Below are positions 1 to 12,435 of a stretch of DNA of 64,000 nt, piece after piece. The notes beneath the pieces were generated by a model that saw only the letters and a list, made by a program, of their open reading frames with translations, searched no databases and was not told the origin of the DNA. Position 1 is the stretch's first letter, and the number at the start of each line of letters is the position of its first letter. The position numbers and the translations under genes are program-made. The stretch comes from Agreia sp. COWG. Lineage in GTDB: Bacteria; Actinomycetota; Actinomycetes; Actinomycetales; Microbacteriaceae. The stretch is from the NCBI RefSeq assembly GCF_904528075.1, contig NZ_LR882035.1, forward strand, positions 1,302,001 to 1,366,000, read 5' to 3'.

Positions 1-684
<684 letters not shown>

Positions 685-687
685 ATC

Positions 688-3219
688 ATGCGTATTCCCC
701 TTGGATGGTTGGCCGAGTTCGTCGACCTGGCCCCCGGAAGCACCGTCGACGAGGTCCATGCCGCTCTCGTGAAGGTCGGCTTCGAGGAGGAGGGCTCCCA
801 CGACTTCGACCTCACGGGCCCGATCGTCGTGGGCGAAGTGCTCGACTTCGTCGAGGAGCCCCAGTCCAACGGCAAGACGATCCGTTGGTGCACCGTGCGG
901 GTCGCTCCGGTGGGCGAGACAGCACCGGATGGCGGGGCCGACGTTCGTGGCATCGTGTGCGGCGCCGCCAACTTCGTCGCCGGTGACAAGGTCGTGGTCA
1001 CTCTTCCCGGTGCGGTTCTGCCCGGAGGCTTCGCGATTGCCGCCCGCAAGACCTACGGCCACGTATCCGACGGCATGATCGCGTCGTCGAAGGAACTGGG
1101 CCTCGGGGACGACCACGACGGAATCCTGCGCCTCGTCACGCTGGGCCTCGACCCGGTGGTGGGAACCGACGCGCTGTCGCTGCTCGGACTCGACGATCAG
1201 GCCGTCGAGGTCAACGTGACCCCAGACCGCGGCTACGCGTTCTCGATCCGCGGCATCGCCCGTGAGTACGCGCACTCCACGGGGGCTGCGTTCCGCGATC
1301 CCGTCGCAGCCGTCGAGCCGATTCAGGCATCCGGCTTCTCGGTCGATATTGCCGACGACGCTCCGATTCGGGGCCGAGTCGGAGCCACTGTGTTCGCCAC
1401 GCGCGTGGTGCGCGATGTCGATGCGAGCCGGCCGACCCCGCCCTGGATGGCGACCCGACTGAGTCTTGCCGGCATCCGGTCGATTTCGCTGATCGTCGAC
1501 ATCACGAACTACGTCATGCTCGAACTCGGCCAGCCGACCCACGCCTACGACCTCGACAAAGTCACCGGAGGCCTCACCGTGCGCCGTGCGCGCCCGGGGG
1601 AGACACTCGTGACCCTCGACGAGCAGAAGCGCACGCTCAGTGTCGAAGACCTTGTGATCGCCGACGGCACAGGGGCCATCGGGCTGGCTGGCGTGATGGG
1701 CGGCGCCTCCACCGAGATCGGATCCGAATCGCACACCGTGCTCGTCGAGGCAGCCAACTTCGACCCCGTCTCCATCGCGCGCACCTCCCGCCGCCATAAG
1801 CTTCCGAGCGAAGCGTCGCGACGATTCGAGCGGGGGGTCGACCCGCAGATCGCGACGGCAGCGCTGGAGCGCGTCGCCCAGCTGCTCGTCGACTTGGCGG
1901 GAGGAACGGTCGCCGACACCGGCTCGTTCCACTCGGAGCACCCCGACCCCCAGCCGGTCGAGCTGCCCGCCGGGTACATCACCGGCCTGGTCGGGGTCGA
2001 CTTCACAGCAGATGAGATCCATCGCACGCTGACAGAGATCGGCGGTGTCGTCGAGCCGGTCGACGATGGCCTTCTCGTTACCCCTCCGAGCTGGCGACCC
2101 GACATCACCCACAAGTCAGCCCTGGCAGAGGAAGTCGCCCGGATCGTCGGCTACGACCGCATCCCGAGCGTGCTTCCGGTAGCCCCTCCTGGTCGCGGCC
2201 TCAGTCGCGAGCAATTGCTGCGCCGGCAGGTGGCGCAGAACCTCGCGGCCAGTGGGCTCGTCGAGGTCATGGCGTATCCCTTCCTCTCCGACTCGGCCAC
2301 GCAGCTCTTCGGTTCCGCCGGTACAGAGAGAGTCCCCGCGGTGCGGGTGGCCAATCCGCTCGACGCCGAGGCGCCGTATCTCCGAACCAGCCTGCTGCCC
2401 GGCCTTCTCGACATCGTGCGTCGCAACCTCGCGCGCGGATTGCTCGATCTCGCGCTCTACGAGACCGGCCTGGTCTTCCTGCCGGAGGCCGGTGCGAGCT
2501 ACGGGCAGCTCGAACTTCCTCCGGGCGGGATTCGTCCGAGCGATGAGGTGCTCTCGGCGCTGCAGTCGGGCCTGCCGTCGCAGCCCCGCCACGCGGCGAT
2601 CGTTCTTGTCGGCAATGCCTTCCAGAAGCAGCCAGGACTCGACGCCCGCACGGTCGGTGTCGCCGACGCGCTGGACTCCGTGCGTCAGCTGGGCCTGGCG
2701 CTCGGACTCGAGATCACGGCTGTGCAGGGCTCGCATGGAGCCCTCCACCCAGGGCGCACGGCGTCCTTGGTCGTGACGACCTCGGGCGAGGAACATGTCG
2801 TCGGTGTTGCGGGCGAGCTGCTTCCTCGGCTTGCTGAGGACGCGCACCTTCCGCGCACGGTCGCTGTGGCGGAGGTCGACCTCGATCTCCTCATCGAGCT
2901 GTCCCCGCGCGACATCGCCGTCAGCCCCATCTTTGGATACCCGGCGGCAACACAGGATCTGTCGCTCGTCGTGTCCGACCAGACGCCGGCGGGCAAGGTC
3001 GTCGAGGCCGTCGCCCGCGGGGCGGGCGAGCTGCTCGAAGACATTCGGCTCGTGGACGACTATCGCGGAATCGGAGTGGCGGAGGGGCAGAAGTCTCTGA
3101 CCTTCGCGCTGCGGTTTCGGGCCACCGATCGCACTCTGACCGCCGTCGAAGCCTCTGACGCCAAGCTGTCGGGGCTGGCAGTGGCGGCGGCGCAGTTCGG
3201 CGCAACGCTGCGGGAGTGA
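688..3219 (+). CDS. pheT: Phenylalanyl-tRNA synthetase beta subunit
   Basis: This 843-residue protein partners PheS. It carries the bacterial-type N-terminal EMAP-like tRNA-binding domain (about 40-155, GPIVVGEVLDFVEEP), the B3/B4 editing domain (about 200-370) that hydrolyses mischarged Tyr-tRNA, the B5 domain (about 400-470) and a C-terminal anticodon-binding FDX-ACB domain (about 750-843). The length is normal for the long bacterial form. The ATG follows the pheS stop by three bases, which supports translational coupling. The gene is followed by an 88-base gap before argC, so the operon probably ends here. Confidence 0.97.
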   Translation: MRIPLGWLAEFVDLAPGSTVDEVHAALVKVGFEEEGSHDFDLTGPIVVGEVLDFVEEPQSNGKTIRWCTVRVAPVGETAPDGGADVRGIVCGAANFVAGDKVVVTLPGAVLPGGFAIAARKTYGHVSDGMIASSKELGLGDDHDGILRLVTLGLDPVVGTDALSLLGLDDQAVEVNVTPDRGYAFSIRGIAREYAHSTGAAFRDPVAAVEPIQASGFSVDIADDAPIRGRVGATVFATRVVRDVDASRPTPPWMATRLSLAGIRSISLIVDITNYVMLELGQPTHAYDLDKVTGGLTVRRARPGETLVTLDEQKRTLSVEDLVIADGTGAIGLAGVMGGASTEIGSESHTVLVEAANFDPVSIARTSRRHKLPSEASRRFERGVDPQIATAALERVAQLLVDLAGGTVADTGSFHSEHPDPQPVELPAGYITGLVGVDFTADEIHRTLTEIGGVVEPVDDGLLVTPPSWRPDITHKSALAEEVARIVGYDRIPSVLPVAPPGRGLSREQLLRRQVAQNLAASGLVEVMAYPFLSDSATQLFGSAGTERVPAVRVANPLDAEAPYLRTSLLPGLLDIVRRNLARGLLDLALYETGLVFLPEAGASYGQLELPPGGIRPSDEVLSALQSGLPSQPRHAAIVLVGNAFQKQPGLDARTVGVADALDSVRQLGLALGLEITAVQGSHGALHPGRTASLVVTTSGEEHVVGVAGELLPRLAEDAHLPRTVAVAEVDLDLLIELSPRDIAVSPIFGYPAATQDLSLVVSDQTPAGKVVEAVARGAGELLEDIRLVDDYRGIGVAEGQKSLTFALRFRATDRTLTAVEASDAKLSGLAVAAAQFGATLRE

Positions 3220-3295
3220 GTGCACCCGGGACCTCGGTTCTTCGCGTCACCCGCCCTCAGCGCGCGGAGCAGCGAGCCGGCTTCGTTTCAGCGAC

Positions 3296-3301
3296 TAGAT
3301 T
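3296..3301 (+). promoter_or_regulatory. Candidate -10 box of a leaderless argC promoter
   Basis: TAGATT fits the actinobacterial TANNNT -10 box and lies exactly six bases before the argC ATG. No Shine-Dalgarno sequence precedes the ATG (taagtc). Transcription would start on or next to the A of the start codon. No clear -35 box is visible. I also see no obvious ARG-box palindrome here. Confidence 0.5.
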
Positions 3302-3307
3302 TAAGTC

Positions 3308-4354
3308 ATGACTTTTTCGGTGGCGGTAGCCGGTGCGAGCGGATACGCGGGGGGCGAGGTCCTGCGTCTTCTCGCGGATCATCCCGACTTCGAGGTGCGG
3401 ACGGTGACGGCGCACGCGAACGCCGGACAACGCCTCATCGACGTTCACCCGCACCTGCGCTCGCTCTCCCACCTCCAGCTGGTCGACACCAACGCCTCGA
3501 ACCTGGCGGGTCATGACGTCGTGTTCCTCGGCCTGCCTCACGGCAAGTCCGGTGCACTCACGGCCGAGCTCGATGCGGGCACGCTCGTCGTCGACTGCGG
3601 TGCGGATCACCGCCTCGTCGACGAGAACGAGTGGACTCGCTTCTACGGCGGCGAATTCTATGGTTCCTGGCCCTATGGACTACCCGAGCTGATCAGACAC
3701 GACGGTACGCGGCAGCGCGACGACCTCGTCGGGGTGAAGCGCATTGCCGTGCCCGGATGCAACGTGACCGCCATCTCGCTCGGCCTCGCCCCCGGCCTCG
3801 CCGCCCACGTGATCGAGGGGGAGGACATCGTCGCTGTGCTCGCCGTGGGTCCATCGGGCGCCGGAAAGGCCCTGCGTACCGATCTCCTCGCCTCCGAGAT
3901 CCTCGGCTCGGCGAACGCCTACGGTGTCGGTGGTGTGCATCGTCACGTTCCGGAGATCGTGCAGAATCTGACGGGTGCGTCCGGCGAGAGGGTCTCGGTG
4001 TCTTTCACCCCGGTTCTCGTGCCCATGTCTCGCGGAATCCTCGCGACGTCGACGGCCAGGCTCGCCCCCGGCGTGTCGGCCTCGGATGTGCGCTCCGCCT
4101 GGGAGCTCGCCTACGCCGACGAGCCCTTCGTGCACCTTCTACCCGAGGGGCGATTCCCTCGCACGAGCGACGTCGTCGGTGCGAACGTGGCGCTGGTCGG
4201 CTTGGCCGTCGACGAGGCGGCGGGTCGGGTCGTCACGGTGACCGCCCTCGACAACCTGGTCAAAGGCACCGCCGGCGCCGCCGTCCAATCTGCGAACATC
4301 GCGCTCGGCCTGGCCGAGACGACCGGCCTGCCGGTGAATGGAGTAGCTCCGTGA
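3308..4354 (+). CDS. argC: N-acetyl-gamma-glutamyl-phosphate reductase
   Basis: ArgC performs the third step of arginine synthesis, the NADPH-dependent reduction of N-acetylglutamyl phosphate to the semialdehyde. The 348 residues begin with the Rossmann motif [14 protein letters not shown]. The catalytic cysteine is Cys151 in AVPGCNVTA; the family usually reads PGCYPTA, so the two residues after Cys differ mildly. It opens the cluster argC-J-B-D-F-H. Its stop overlaps the argJ start by four bases (GTGA). The start is fixed by the Rossmann motif and a -10 box six bases upstream. Confidence 0.96.
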   Translation: MTFSVAVAGASGYAGGEVLRLLADHPDFEVRTVTAHANAGQRLIDVHPHLRSLSHLQLVDTNASNLAGHDVVFLGLPHGKSGALTAELDAGTLVVDCGADHRLVDENEWTRFYGGEFYGSWPYGLPELIRHDGTRQRDDLVGVKRIAVPGCNVTAISLGLAPGLAAHVIEGEDIVAVLAVGPSGAGKALRTDLLASEILGSANAYGVGGVHRHVPEIVQNLTGASGERVSVSFTPVLVPMSRGILATSTARLAPGVSASDVRSAWELAYADEPFVHLLPEGRFPRTSDVVGANVALVGLAVDEAAGRVVTVTALDNLVKGTAGAAVQSANIALGLAETTGLPVNGVAP

Positions 4355-5511
4355 GTGTCACCTCCGCCCAGGGATTCGTCGCAACGGGCGTGTCCGCGGG
4401 CCTGAAGGACTCGGGCGCGCTCGATCTCGCGCTCGTGCAGAATATGGGCCCGAAGAAGTCTGCGGCCGCCGTCTTCACCTCCAACCGCTGCACGGCCAAC
4501 CCGATCATCTGGTCACGCCAGGTCATTCTCGACGGGATGGTGGAGGCCATCGTGCTCAACTCGGGCGGTGCCAACTGTTACACCGGGCAGTTCGGGTTCC
4601 AGACGACTCACCAGACGGCCGAAGCCGTCGGCGCCCGACTCGGTGTCTCATCGGGCGACGTTCTCGTCTGCTCGACCGGTCTCATCGGAACGGGTGACCA
4701 GGTATTCCGGGATCGCCTGATCGCCGGCGTCGGCGCTGCAGCTCCCGTACTGAGCCCCGACGGCGGCCCGGACGCTGCGCGTGCGATCATGACGACAGAC
4801 TCGCACCCGAAGCAGGCTGATTTCACGGCCGACGCGGGATGGGTCATCGGTGGAATGGCCAAGGGCGCGGGAATGCTCGCTCCCGGATTGGCGACGATGC
4901 TGGTTGTCATCACGACCGACGCCGATATGTCGAGCGACGCGCTCGATGCGGCCCTCCGCAAGGCGACGAGGGTCACCTTCGATCGTCTCGACTCAGACGG
5001 CTGCATGTCCACCAACGACCAGGTCACTTTATTGGCATCCGGAGCATCCGGGCTCGTGCCCGATGCGGCCGAGTTCGAGGCCGCCCTGACCTCGATCTGC
5101 GCCAGCCTGGCTGAGCAGCTGCAGGGTGACGCCGAGGGTGCCAGCCACGACATCACCATCGAGACCGTCGGCGCGGCCTCCGAGGACGACGCGGTCGAGG
5201 TCGGACGAGCCGTGTCGCGCAGCAACCTGTTCAAGGCCGCCGTGTTCGGCAACGATCCGAACTGGGGCCGTGTGCTCGCAGCGGTCGGCACGACTGCAGC
5301 AGACTTCGATCCCTTCGACATCGACGTGACGATCAACGGCACGCGGGTGTGCTCTCACGGCCAGCCCGACCAGCCGAGCGATGGGGTCGACTTGACGCCG
5401 AGGGCCGTTCACGTGCTCATCGATCTGAAAGTCGGGTCGTCGACGGCGACCATTCTGACGAACGATCTCACCCACGACTACGTGCACGAGAACAGCGCAT
5501 ACTCCAGCTGA
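4351..5511 (+). CDS. argJ: Bifunctional ornithine acetyltransferase / N-acetylglutamate synthase
   Basis: ArgJ recycles the acetyl group from N-acetylornithine to glutamate. Many family members also make N-acetylglutamate from acetyl-CoA. The 386-residue precursor contains the self-cleavage site in [16 protein letters not shown]: Thr182 becomes the catalytic N-terminal residue of the beta chain. The GTG start lies in the argC stop (GTGA), and the first residues VSVTSAQGF match the expected family N-terminus. The frame is open far upstream, but that part is antisense noise over argC. The stop overlaps argB (TGATG). Confidence 0.96.
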   Translation: MSVTSAQGFVATGVSAGLKDSGALDLALVQNMGPKKSAAAVFTSNRCTANPIIWSRQVILDGMVEAIVLNSGGANCYTGQFGFQTTHQTAEAVGARLGVSSGDVLVCSTGLIGTGDQVFRDRLIAGVGAAAPVLSPDGGPDAARAIMTTDSHPKQADFTADAGWVIGGMAKGAGMLAPGLATMLVVITTDADMSSDALDAALRKATRVTFDRLDSDGCMSTNDQVTLLASGASGLVPDAAEFEAALTSICASLAEQLQGDAEGASHDITIETVGAASEDDAVEVGRAVSRSNLFKAAVFGNDPNWGRVLAAVGTTAADFDPFDIDVTINGTRVCSHGQPDQPSDGVDLTPRAVHVLIDLKVGSSTATILTNDLTHDYVHENSAYSS

Positions 5512-6413
5512 TGATCGAGTCCATGAATCCAGACATCTCTGCGACCGACAAGGTCGCTACTCTCATCGAGTCACTGCCGTGGCTCAAGAGGTTCCACAAC
5601 ACGATCATGGTCATCAAATTCGGCGGCAACGCGATGATCGACGACGATCTGCAGCGATCCTTCGCCGAAGACATCGTCTTCCTGCGCCACGCGGGTATTC
5701 GGCCCGTCGTCGTGCACGGCGGTGGCCCGCAGATCTCGGCCATGCTCGATCGGCTCGGCATCCAGAGCGAATTCCGAGGCGGCTATCGCGTGACGAGCCC
5801 CGAGGCGATGGACGTGGTGCGCATGGTGCTCGCCGGCCAGATCAGTCGAGACATCGTGGGGAGCATCAACGAGCACGGTCCGCTGGCCGTGGCATTCTCC
5901 GGAGACGACGCAGGCCTCTTCGTCGGACGTAAGCGGTCCATCCAGGTCGACGGAGAGACGGTCGACATCGGGCAGGTCGGCGACATCATGGCGGTGAACC
6001 CGGAGGGTGTGCGCCAGCGCATAGAGGCCGGCTACATTCCCGTGGTGTCGTCTATCGCTCCCGACATCGACCACCCTGGCCAGTCCCTGAATGTGAACGC
6101 TGATGCGGCTGCCGCCGCTCTGGCCGTCGCCCTCGGAGCCGTCAAGCTGGTCATCCTGACGGACGTCGCCGGCCTGTACCGCGACTGGCCCGACAAGGAC
6201 TCGCTCGTGAGCACGATCAGCGCCGACGAGTTGCGGACACTGCTGCCGAGCCTCGAATCGGGAATGATCCCGAAGATGGCGGCGTGTCTCGAGGCCGTCG
6301 ACGGCGGGGTCGAGAAGGCGGCAATCATCGACGGCAGAACACCACACTCGGTCCTCGCGGAGATCTTCACTCAAAGCGGCAGCGGCACAGAGGTCAGCCG
6401 GGAGGCACAGTGA
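5511..6413 (+). CDS. argB: Acetylglutamate kinase
   Basis: ArgB phosphorylates N-acetylglutamate with ATP and is the usual arginine feedback target. The 300-residue protein has the amino-acid-kinase signatures [14 protein letters not shown] and [11 protein letters not shown], and a late [10 protein letters not shown] segment. The ATG at 5511 shares its A with the argJ stop codon. A second ATG at 5523 (MNPDISATD) is possible because neither has a strong ribosome-binding site. It is translationally coupled to argJ and to argD. Confidence 0.95.
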   Translation: MIESMNPDISATDKVATLIESLPWLKRFHNTIMVIKFGGNAMIDDDLQRSFAEDIVFLRHAGIRPVVVHGGGPQISAMLDRLGIQSEFRGGYRVTSPEAMDVVRMVLAGQISRDIVGSINEHGPLAVAFSGDDAGLFVGRKRSIQVDGETVDIGQVGDIMAVNPEGVRQRIEAGYIPVVSSIAPDIDHPGQSLNVNADAAAAALAVALGAVKLVILTDVAGLYRDWPDKDSLVSTISADELRTLLPSLESGMIPKMAACLEAVDGGVEKAAIIDGRTPHSVLAEIFTQSGSGTEVSREAQ

Positions 6414-7648
6414 GCATCGACATCCAAAACGACGTAGCCCAGAACCATCAGACCGCCGGTGAGGCGACTCCGTGGATCGACCGATTCGGCGTCTCGCTGA
6501 TGAAGTCCATGGGCACGCCTCTGCGCCTTCTCAGCCGGGGGGAGGGGTGCTACGTCTGGGATGAGGACGGCACGCAATATCTCGACTTCCTGGCCGGTAT
6601 CGCCGTGAACTCGCTCGGCCACGCGCATCCGGCCTTTGTGGAGGCCGTGTCGCGCCAGGCCGCAACGCTGGCGCACGTGTCCAACTACTTCACGACGGCC
6701 CCGCAACTCGAGCTCGCCGAACGTCTGAAGCGCATCAGCGGGGCCGGGCCCGAGGGTCGCGTGTACTTCGGGAATTCGGGGGCGGAGGCCAACGAGGCCG
6801 CGTTCAAGCTGGCACGACTCAACGCCTCAGGGGGCCGCCACCGCATCCTCGCGCTTCACGATTCATTCCATGGGCGCACTATGGGGGCCCTGGCCCTCAC
6901 CGGCAAACCGAGCCTGCGCGACGCATTCGAGCCCATGCCCTCCGGTGTCGAGCACATCGACACGACCATCGAGGCGCTCGAGGCAGCGATCGACGACACC
7001 GTCGCCGCGCTCGTCATCGAGCCCATCAAGGGCGAGGCCGGCGTGCTCGACGTGCCGGACGGTTTCCTCGAGCGGGCGCGGGAGCTCACCGAGCAGCACG
7101 GCGTGCTGCTCATCCTCGACGAGATCCAGACGGGCGCGGGGCGCACCGGTACCTGGTTCGCCTACCAGCAGGCCGGGATCCTGCCCGATGCCGTCACTGT
7201 GGCCAAGGGCATAGGCGGAGGTTTTCCCATCGGAGCCCTCATCACGTTCGGTTGGGCGTCGGAGCTTTTCCAGCGCGGCATGCACGGATCCACCTTTGGG
7301 GGCAACCCGCTCGCGACGGCGACGGCCAATGCGGTTCTTGCCGAGATCGAGGCGTCCGACCTTGTCTCCAACGCGGCTACGCGGGGCGAGCAGCTGAGAC
7401 GTATCATCGACGACATCGGTTCGCCGCTGGTCGATCAGGTTCGTGGTCGCGGACTCCTCGTCGGCGTCGGTCTGACCTCGCCGGTGGCAGGCGCGGTGGC
7501 CGCGGCCGCCCTAGATGCGGGTCTGATCGTCAACGCGGCGAACGACTCCAGCATCCGCATCGCACCTCCTCTCATCGTCGGCGACACCGAGCTGCGCCTC
7601 TTCGCAGAGCGGTTCCGCGACGCACTCGCCGCGGTCGAGGCCTCCTGA
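6410..7648 (+). CDS. argD: Acetylornithine aminotransferase
   Basis: ArgD is a PLP-dependent class III aminotransferase that converts N-acetylglutamate semialdehyde to N-acetylornithine. The 412-residue product has the PLP-phosphate loop [15 protein letters not shown], the [15 protein letters not shown] segment and the Schiff-base lysine Lys266 in [11 protein letters not shown]. The GTG at 6410 overlaps the argB stop (GTGA) and has the ribosome-binding site GGGAGG ending five bases before it, which decides this start over longer readings. It is separated from argF by 59 bases. Confidence 0.96.
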   Translation: MSIDIQNDVAQNHQTAGEATPWIDRFGVSLMKSMGTPLRLLSRGEGCYVWDEDGTQYLDFLAGIAVNSLGHAHPAFVEAVSRQAATLAHVSNYFTTAPQLELAERLKRISGAGPEGRVYFGNSGAEANEAAFKLARLNASGGRHRILALHDSFHGRTMGALALTGKPSLRDAFEPMPSGVEHIDTTIEALEAAIDDTVAALVIEPIKGEAGVLDVPDGFLERARELTEQHGVLLILDEIQTGAGRTGTWFAYQQAGILPDAVTVAKGIGGGFPIGALITFGWASELFQRGMHGSTFGGNPLATATANAVLAEIEASDLVSNAATRGEQLRRIIDDIGSPLVDQVRGRGLLVGVGLTSPVAGAVAAAALDAGLIVNAANDSSIRIAPPLIVGDTELRLFAERFRDALAAVEAS

Positions 7649-7707
7649 TCGGCACGCTCTCGCCCGCTCGTCCTTCCCTTCCCGCTCTATATCGACAAGG
7701 CTCACCC

Positions 7708-10255
<2,548 letters not shown>

Positions 10256-10260
10256 CCGAG

Positions 10261-10884
10261 GTGTTCGTCGCCGCGTCACGAGAATCAGGCTTCTTCGATC
10301 GCAGCTCCGTCGAGGTCGCTCCCGGTCTGCTGGGGGCCCTGCTGACCCGGCGCTCGGAGGAAGGTGACATCACCCTTCGCATCACCGAGGTCGAGGCGTA
10401 TCTCGGGGTCGGCGAAGATCCCGGCTCCCACAGCTTCCGTGGCAGGACGGCGCGCAACGCGGTGATGTTCGGTCCGCCGCTTCACCTGTACACCTACTTC
10501 ACCTACGGGATGCACGTCTGCGCGAACGTGGTGTGCTCGCCGGCGGGCAGGGCATCCGGGGTACTTCTTCGTGCCGGTGAGGTCGTGGAAGGTGCCGATC
10601 TGGCTCAGGCAAAGCGTGGCGGCGAGGTCGTCGTGCGAGATCTGGCCCGCGGCCCCGCTCGGCTGACGAAGGCGATGGGGATACCCCTGGCAGACGGTGG
10701 TTCTGCTCTCGATGGTGGCGTGTATTCGCTCGAGTTGTCGACGGAGGCCACACCCGTCGGTACCAGTGCGCGTACGGGTGTCAGCGGGCCGGGCGGCACG
10801 TCGGACTACCCGTGGCGATTCTTCATTCCGGGCGATCCGACCGTGTCGCCCTACCGGCCGGCGGTGTCGCGCACGCGCCACTGA
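10261..10884 (+). CDS. mpg: DNA-3-methyladenine glycosylase (AAG/Mpg family)
   Basis: This 207-residue enzyme removes alkylated purines such as 3-methyladenine from DNA to start base excision repair. It resembles the human AAG fold: ITEVEAYLG carries the likely catalytic Glu, and YFTYGMHVCANVV matches the conserved Tyr/His-containing segment that lines the base pocket; RGPARLTKAMG follows. The GTG start is five bases after the small membrane gene, so it appears to be the last gene of the arginine transcript. The product is convergent with the DUF3307-like gene. Confidence 0.93.
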   Translation: MFVAASRESGFFDRSSVEVAPGLLGALLTRRSEEGDITLRITEVEAYLGVGEDPGSHSFRGRTARNAVMFGPPLHLYTYFTYGMHVCANVVCSPAGRASGVLLRAGEVVEGADLAQAKRGGEVVVRDLARGPARLTKAMGIPLADGGSALDGGVYSLELSTEATPVGTSARTGVSGPGGTSDYPWRFFIPGDPTVSPYRPAVSRTRH

Positions 10885-10903
10885 TATGTCGCCGAATCGG
10901 TGC

Positions 10904-11647
10904 TCACCTCACGATGAGCGCGCAGGCCGAGGCCCAGACGAAACTTGCCAGGGTGCCGATGATGAAGCGCTCCTTCGCTTCGGACGCGGCCAACTCGCTG
11001 AAACGACCGACGCCCTTGATGGCGATGACCACGGCGACGGCTTCGGGAAACCCCGCGATGATCGCACCCGCGATGGCAACGCGTTCGAGGAGACCGATCG
11101 CTGTGCCTCCGCGCAATACCTCGCGTGTGTTCGTTCCGATGGCCCGTGGTGCGTCTGCCGTCACGGCGGCGTTCGACGTCGTCGACAGGCTGGGCAGTCG
11201 TCGGCGTCTGAAGAGCGTGAACCTGGAGTGCACTTCGACCTGTCTCGGGTCGGGACGGGGCTCTGGGTGCGTCTCGGCGTTCTGTGGAATGAGAATTCCG
11301 CCGAATGCCCCTTGCTCGGTCTGGCCCCGTGTGGCCAGGCGAAGCGAGAGCACGGCGAACGGGCCGCCACCTACGATCGCCAGCGCCAGGGCGAGGGCGG
11401 TGAGTGCCACGCGCACGAGTGGCGGCATGGCCTCCGTGTTCGCGGTGTCGGGTTCGAGGGAGGTCACCGCAAGGGAGCCGATGAGGGAGGCGGTGGCGAT
11501 GACCGTCAGCGCGGTCATGACGATGGTGCGGGTACGACGTTTCTGTGTGCGCCGATGCTGCGGGGCCGTGCCCTGCACGTCGAGTGCGAGCGCGATGGCG
11601 CCCGCGACGGTGCCGATTGCGAGCAGGACGGGGATGCTTGTGCTCAT
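10904..11647 (-). CDS. DUF3307-like membrane protein paired with SatD
   Basis: This 247-residue protein has about five hydrophobic segments: near the N-terminus (about 5-24), 43-62, 79-107, 190-220 and 228-247. A polar stretch with Arg-rich FRRRR lies between the third and fourth. The C-terminal pattern GLLERVAIAGAIIAG, then AIKGVGRFSEL and FIIGTLASF, matches what I recall as the conserved end of DUF3307 proteins (a GxLER motif, a K-S/G-RF motif and an IGTL motif). Its start overlaps the end of the SatD-like gene by four bases, so the two are co-translated. Function is unknown; the pairing suggests it acts with SatD. Confidence 0.7.
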   Translation of the reverse strand: MSTSIPVLLAIGTVAGAIALALDVQGTAPQHRRTQKRRTRTIVMTALTVIATASLIGSLAVTSLEPDTANTEAMPPLVRVALTALALALAIVGGGPFAVLSLRLATRGQTEQGAFGGILIPQNAETHPEPRPDPRQVEVHSRFTLFRRRRLPSLSTTSNAAVTADAPRAIGTNTREVLRGGTAIGLLERVAIAGAIIAGFPEAVAVVIAIKGVGRFSELAASEAKERFIIGTLASFVWASACALIVR

Positions 11648-12303
11648 CGTGTCGTCGATCCTTTCGATTCTCGTGTCGGTGTGGGCGTTGACGCGTCGCC
11701 GGATGCCTCGTCGAGCCCCGCGAGAACTCGGGCAAGCGGTGCCTGGGCTTCGAGGTCGATTCTCACTTGAGCGACCGACATCCGGTCGCTGACCGCCTGG
11801 GGTGTGATGCCGAGGGCCGATGCTGCGGCGCGCTGGGTATGCCCGGCTTCGAGAAGGTCGTAGACCTGCCAGCCCTGGTCTGTCCGGCGATCCCTGACGG
11901 CGAGCAGAAGCAGGATCATCGCCTCGACATCCGACGCCGAGAGGTCGGTGCGGTTCGTCGCGGCGCGGAGGGCGAACCGGAGGGGAGACTTCTTTGCGGC
12001 GGTGACAGCCTCGCGCGCCATGATGAAAGCCGGTCCCCGTCCCTCACGCGTCGCCTTCGCGAGAGGCAGTTCCACGTCGCCTGTGCCGAGGCCGACGCTC
12101 CATGTTCCGCTTCGGGTGAGATCGAGCACGATCGAGATGGCGGCCGTCGCATCGGTCGCCAGAGCCTGCAGTTCGTCACCGGCGTTGCGATCTGCTGGCA
12201 GGGCGAGAGACTCACCGAATCTGGTGTCCAGATGGGCGACGGTGTCGCCCACCATGTCGGGGGAGTGGCGGCTATCGATCTGATCGGCGGTTATGACGAA
12301 CAT
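11644..12303 (-). CDS. SatD-like protein: cyclase-like N-terminus plus helix-turn-helix
   Basis: This 219-residue protein matches what I know of the SatD family. The N-terminus reads ITADQIDSR (residues 4-12), then NAGDELQAL (40-48), WSVGLGTGDVELP (68-80) and GPAFIMAREAV (90-100). The C-terminal part (about 150-185, [20 protein letters not shown]) is a sigma-region-4-like helix-turn-helix that probably binds DNA. The motif order resembles a class III nucleotidyl-cyclase domain, which is my inference and not an established function. The ATG is preceded by GGGAG at suitable distance. The upstream region holds a palindrome that could be its own operator. Confidence 0.72.
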   Translation of the reverse strand: MFVITADQIDSRHSPDMVGDTVAHLDTRFGESLALPADRNAGDELQALATDATAAISIVLDLTRSGTWSVGLGTGDVELPLAKATREGRGPAFIMAREAVTAAKKSPLRFALRAATNRTDLSASDVEAMILLLLAVRDRRTDQGWQVYDLLEAGHTQRAAASALGITPQAVSDRMSVAQVRIDLEAQAPLARVLAGLDEASGDASTPTPTRESKGSTTR

Positions 12304-12313
12304 GTGTTGCTCC

Positions 12314-12349
12314 CATCAAGGCTCGAGCGTTGATGCTCGACACATCAAG
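12314..12349. promoter_or_regulatory. Palindrome and extra half-site upstream of the SatD-like gene
   Basis: Positions 12314-12335 form a near-perfect 22-bp inverted repeat (CATCAA..TTGATG arms around GGCTCGAGCG, with a single mismatched pair). A third half-site, CATCAAG, is at 12343-12349. On the minus strand a TAGACT box at 12348-12353 could be the -10 of the SatD-like gene. That would place the palindrome in the 5' untranslated leader and the third half-site at the transcription start. This layout fits autorepression by the HTH of the SatD-like protein. An RNA hairpin is an alternative. Confidence 0.5.
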
Positions 12350-12423
12350 TCTATAGACCTGACGATCCCGCGAACAAGGCCTGAGCCTTGTCGGGGACGT
12401 GTGGGCCGGCTGAGCCCCGCTGA

Positions 12424-12429
12424 TATTCT
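12424..12429 (+). promoter_or_regulatory. Candidate -10 box of tyrS
   Basis: TATTCT lies six bases before a GTG (12436) that is in frame with tyrS. The same spacing is found at several other genes of the window and suggests a leaderless mRNA. A GAGG at 12430-12433 could instead serve an ATG at 12442, but it would lie upstream of the predicted transcription start. Confidence 0.45.
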
Positions 12430-12435
12430 GAGGCG

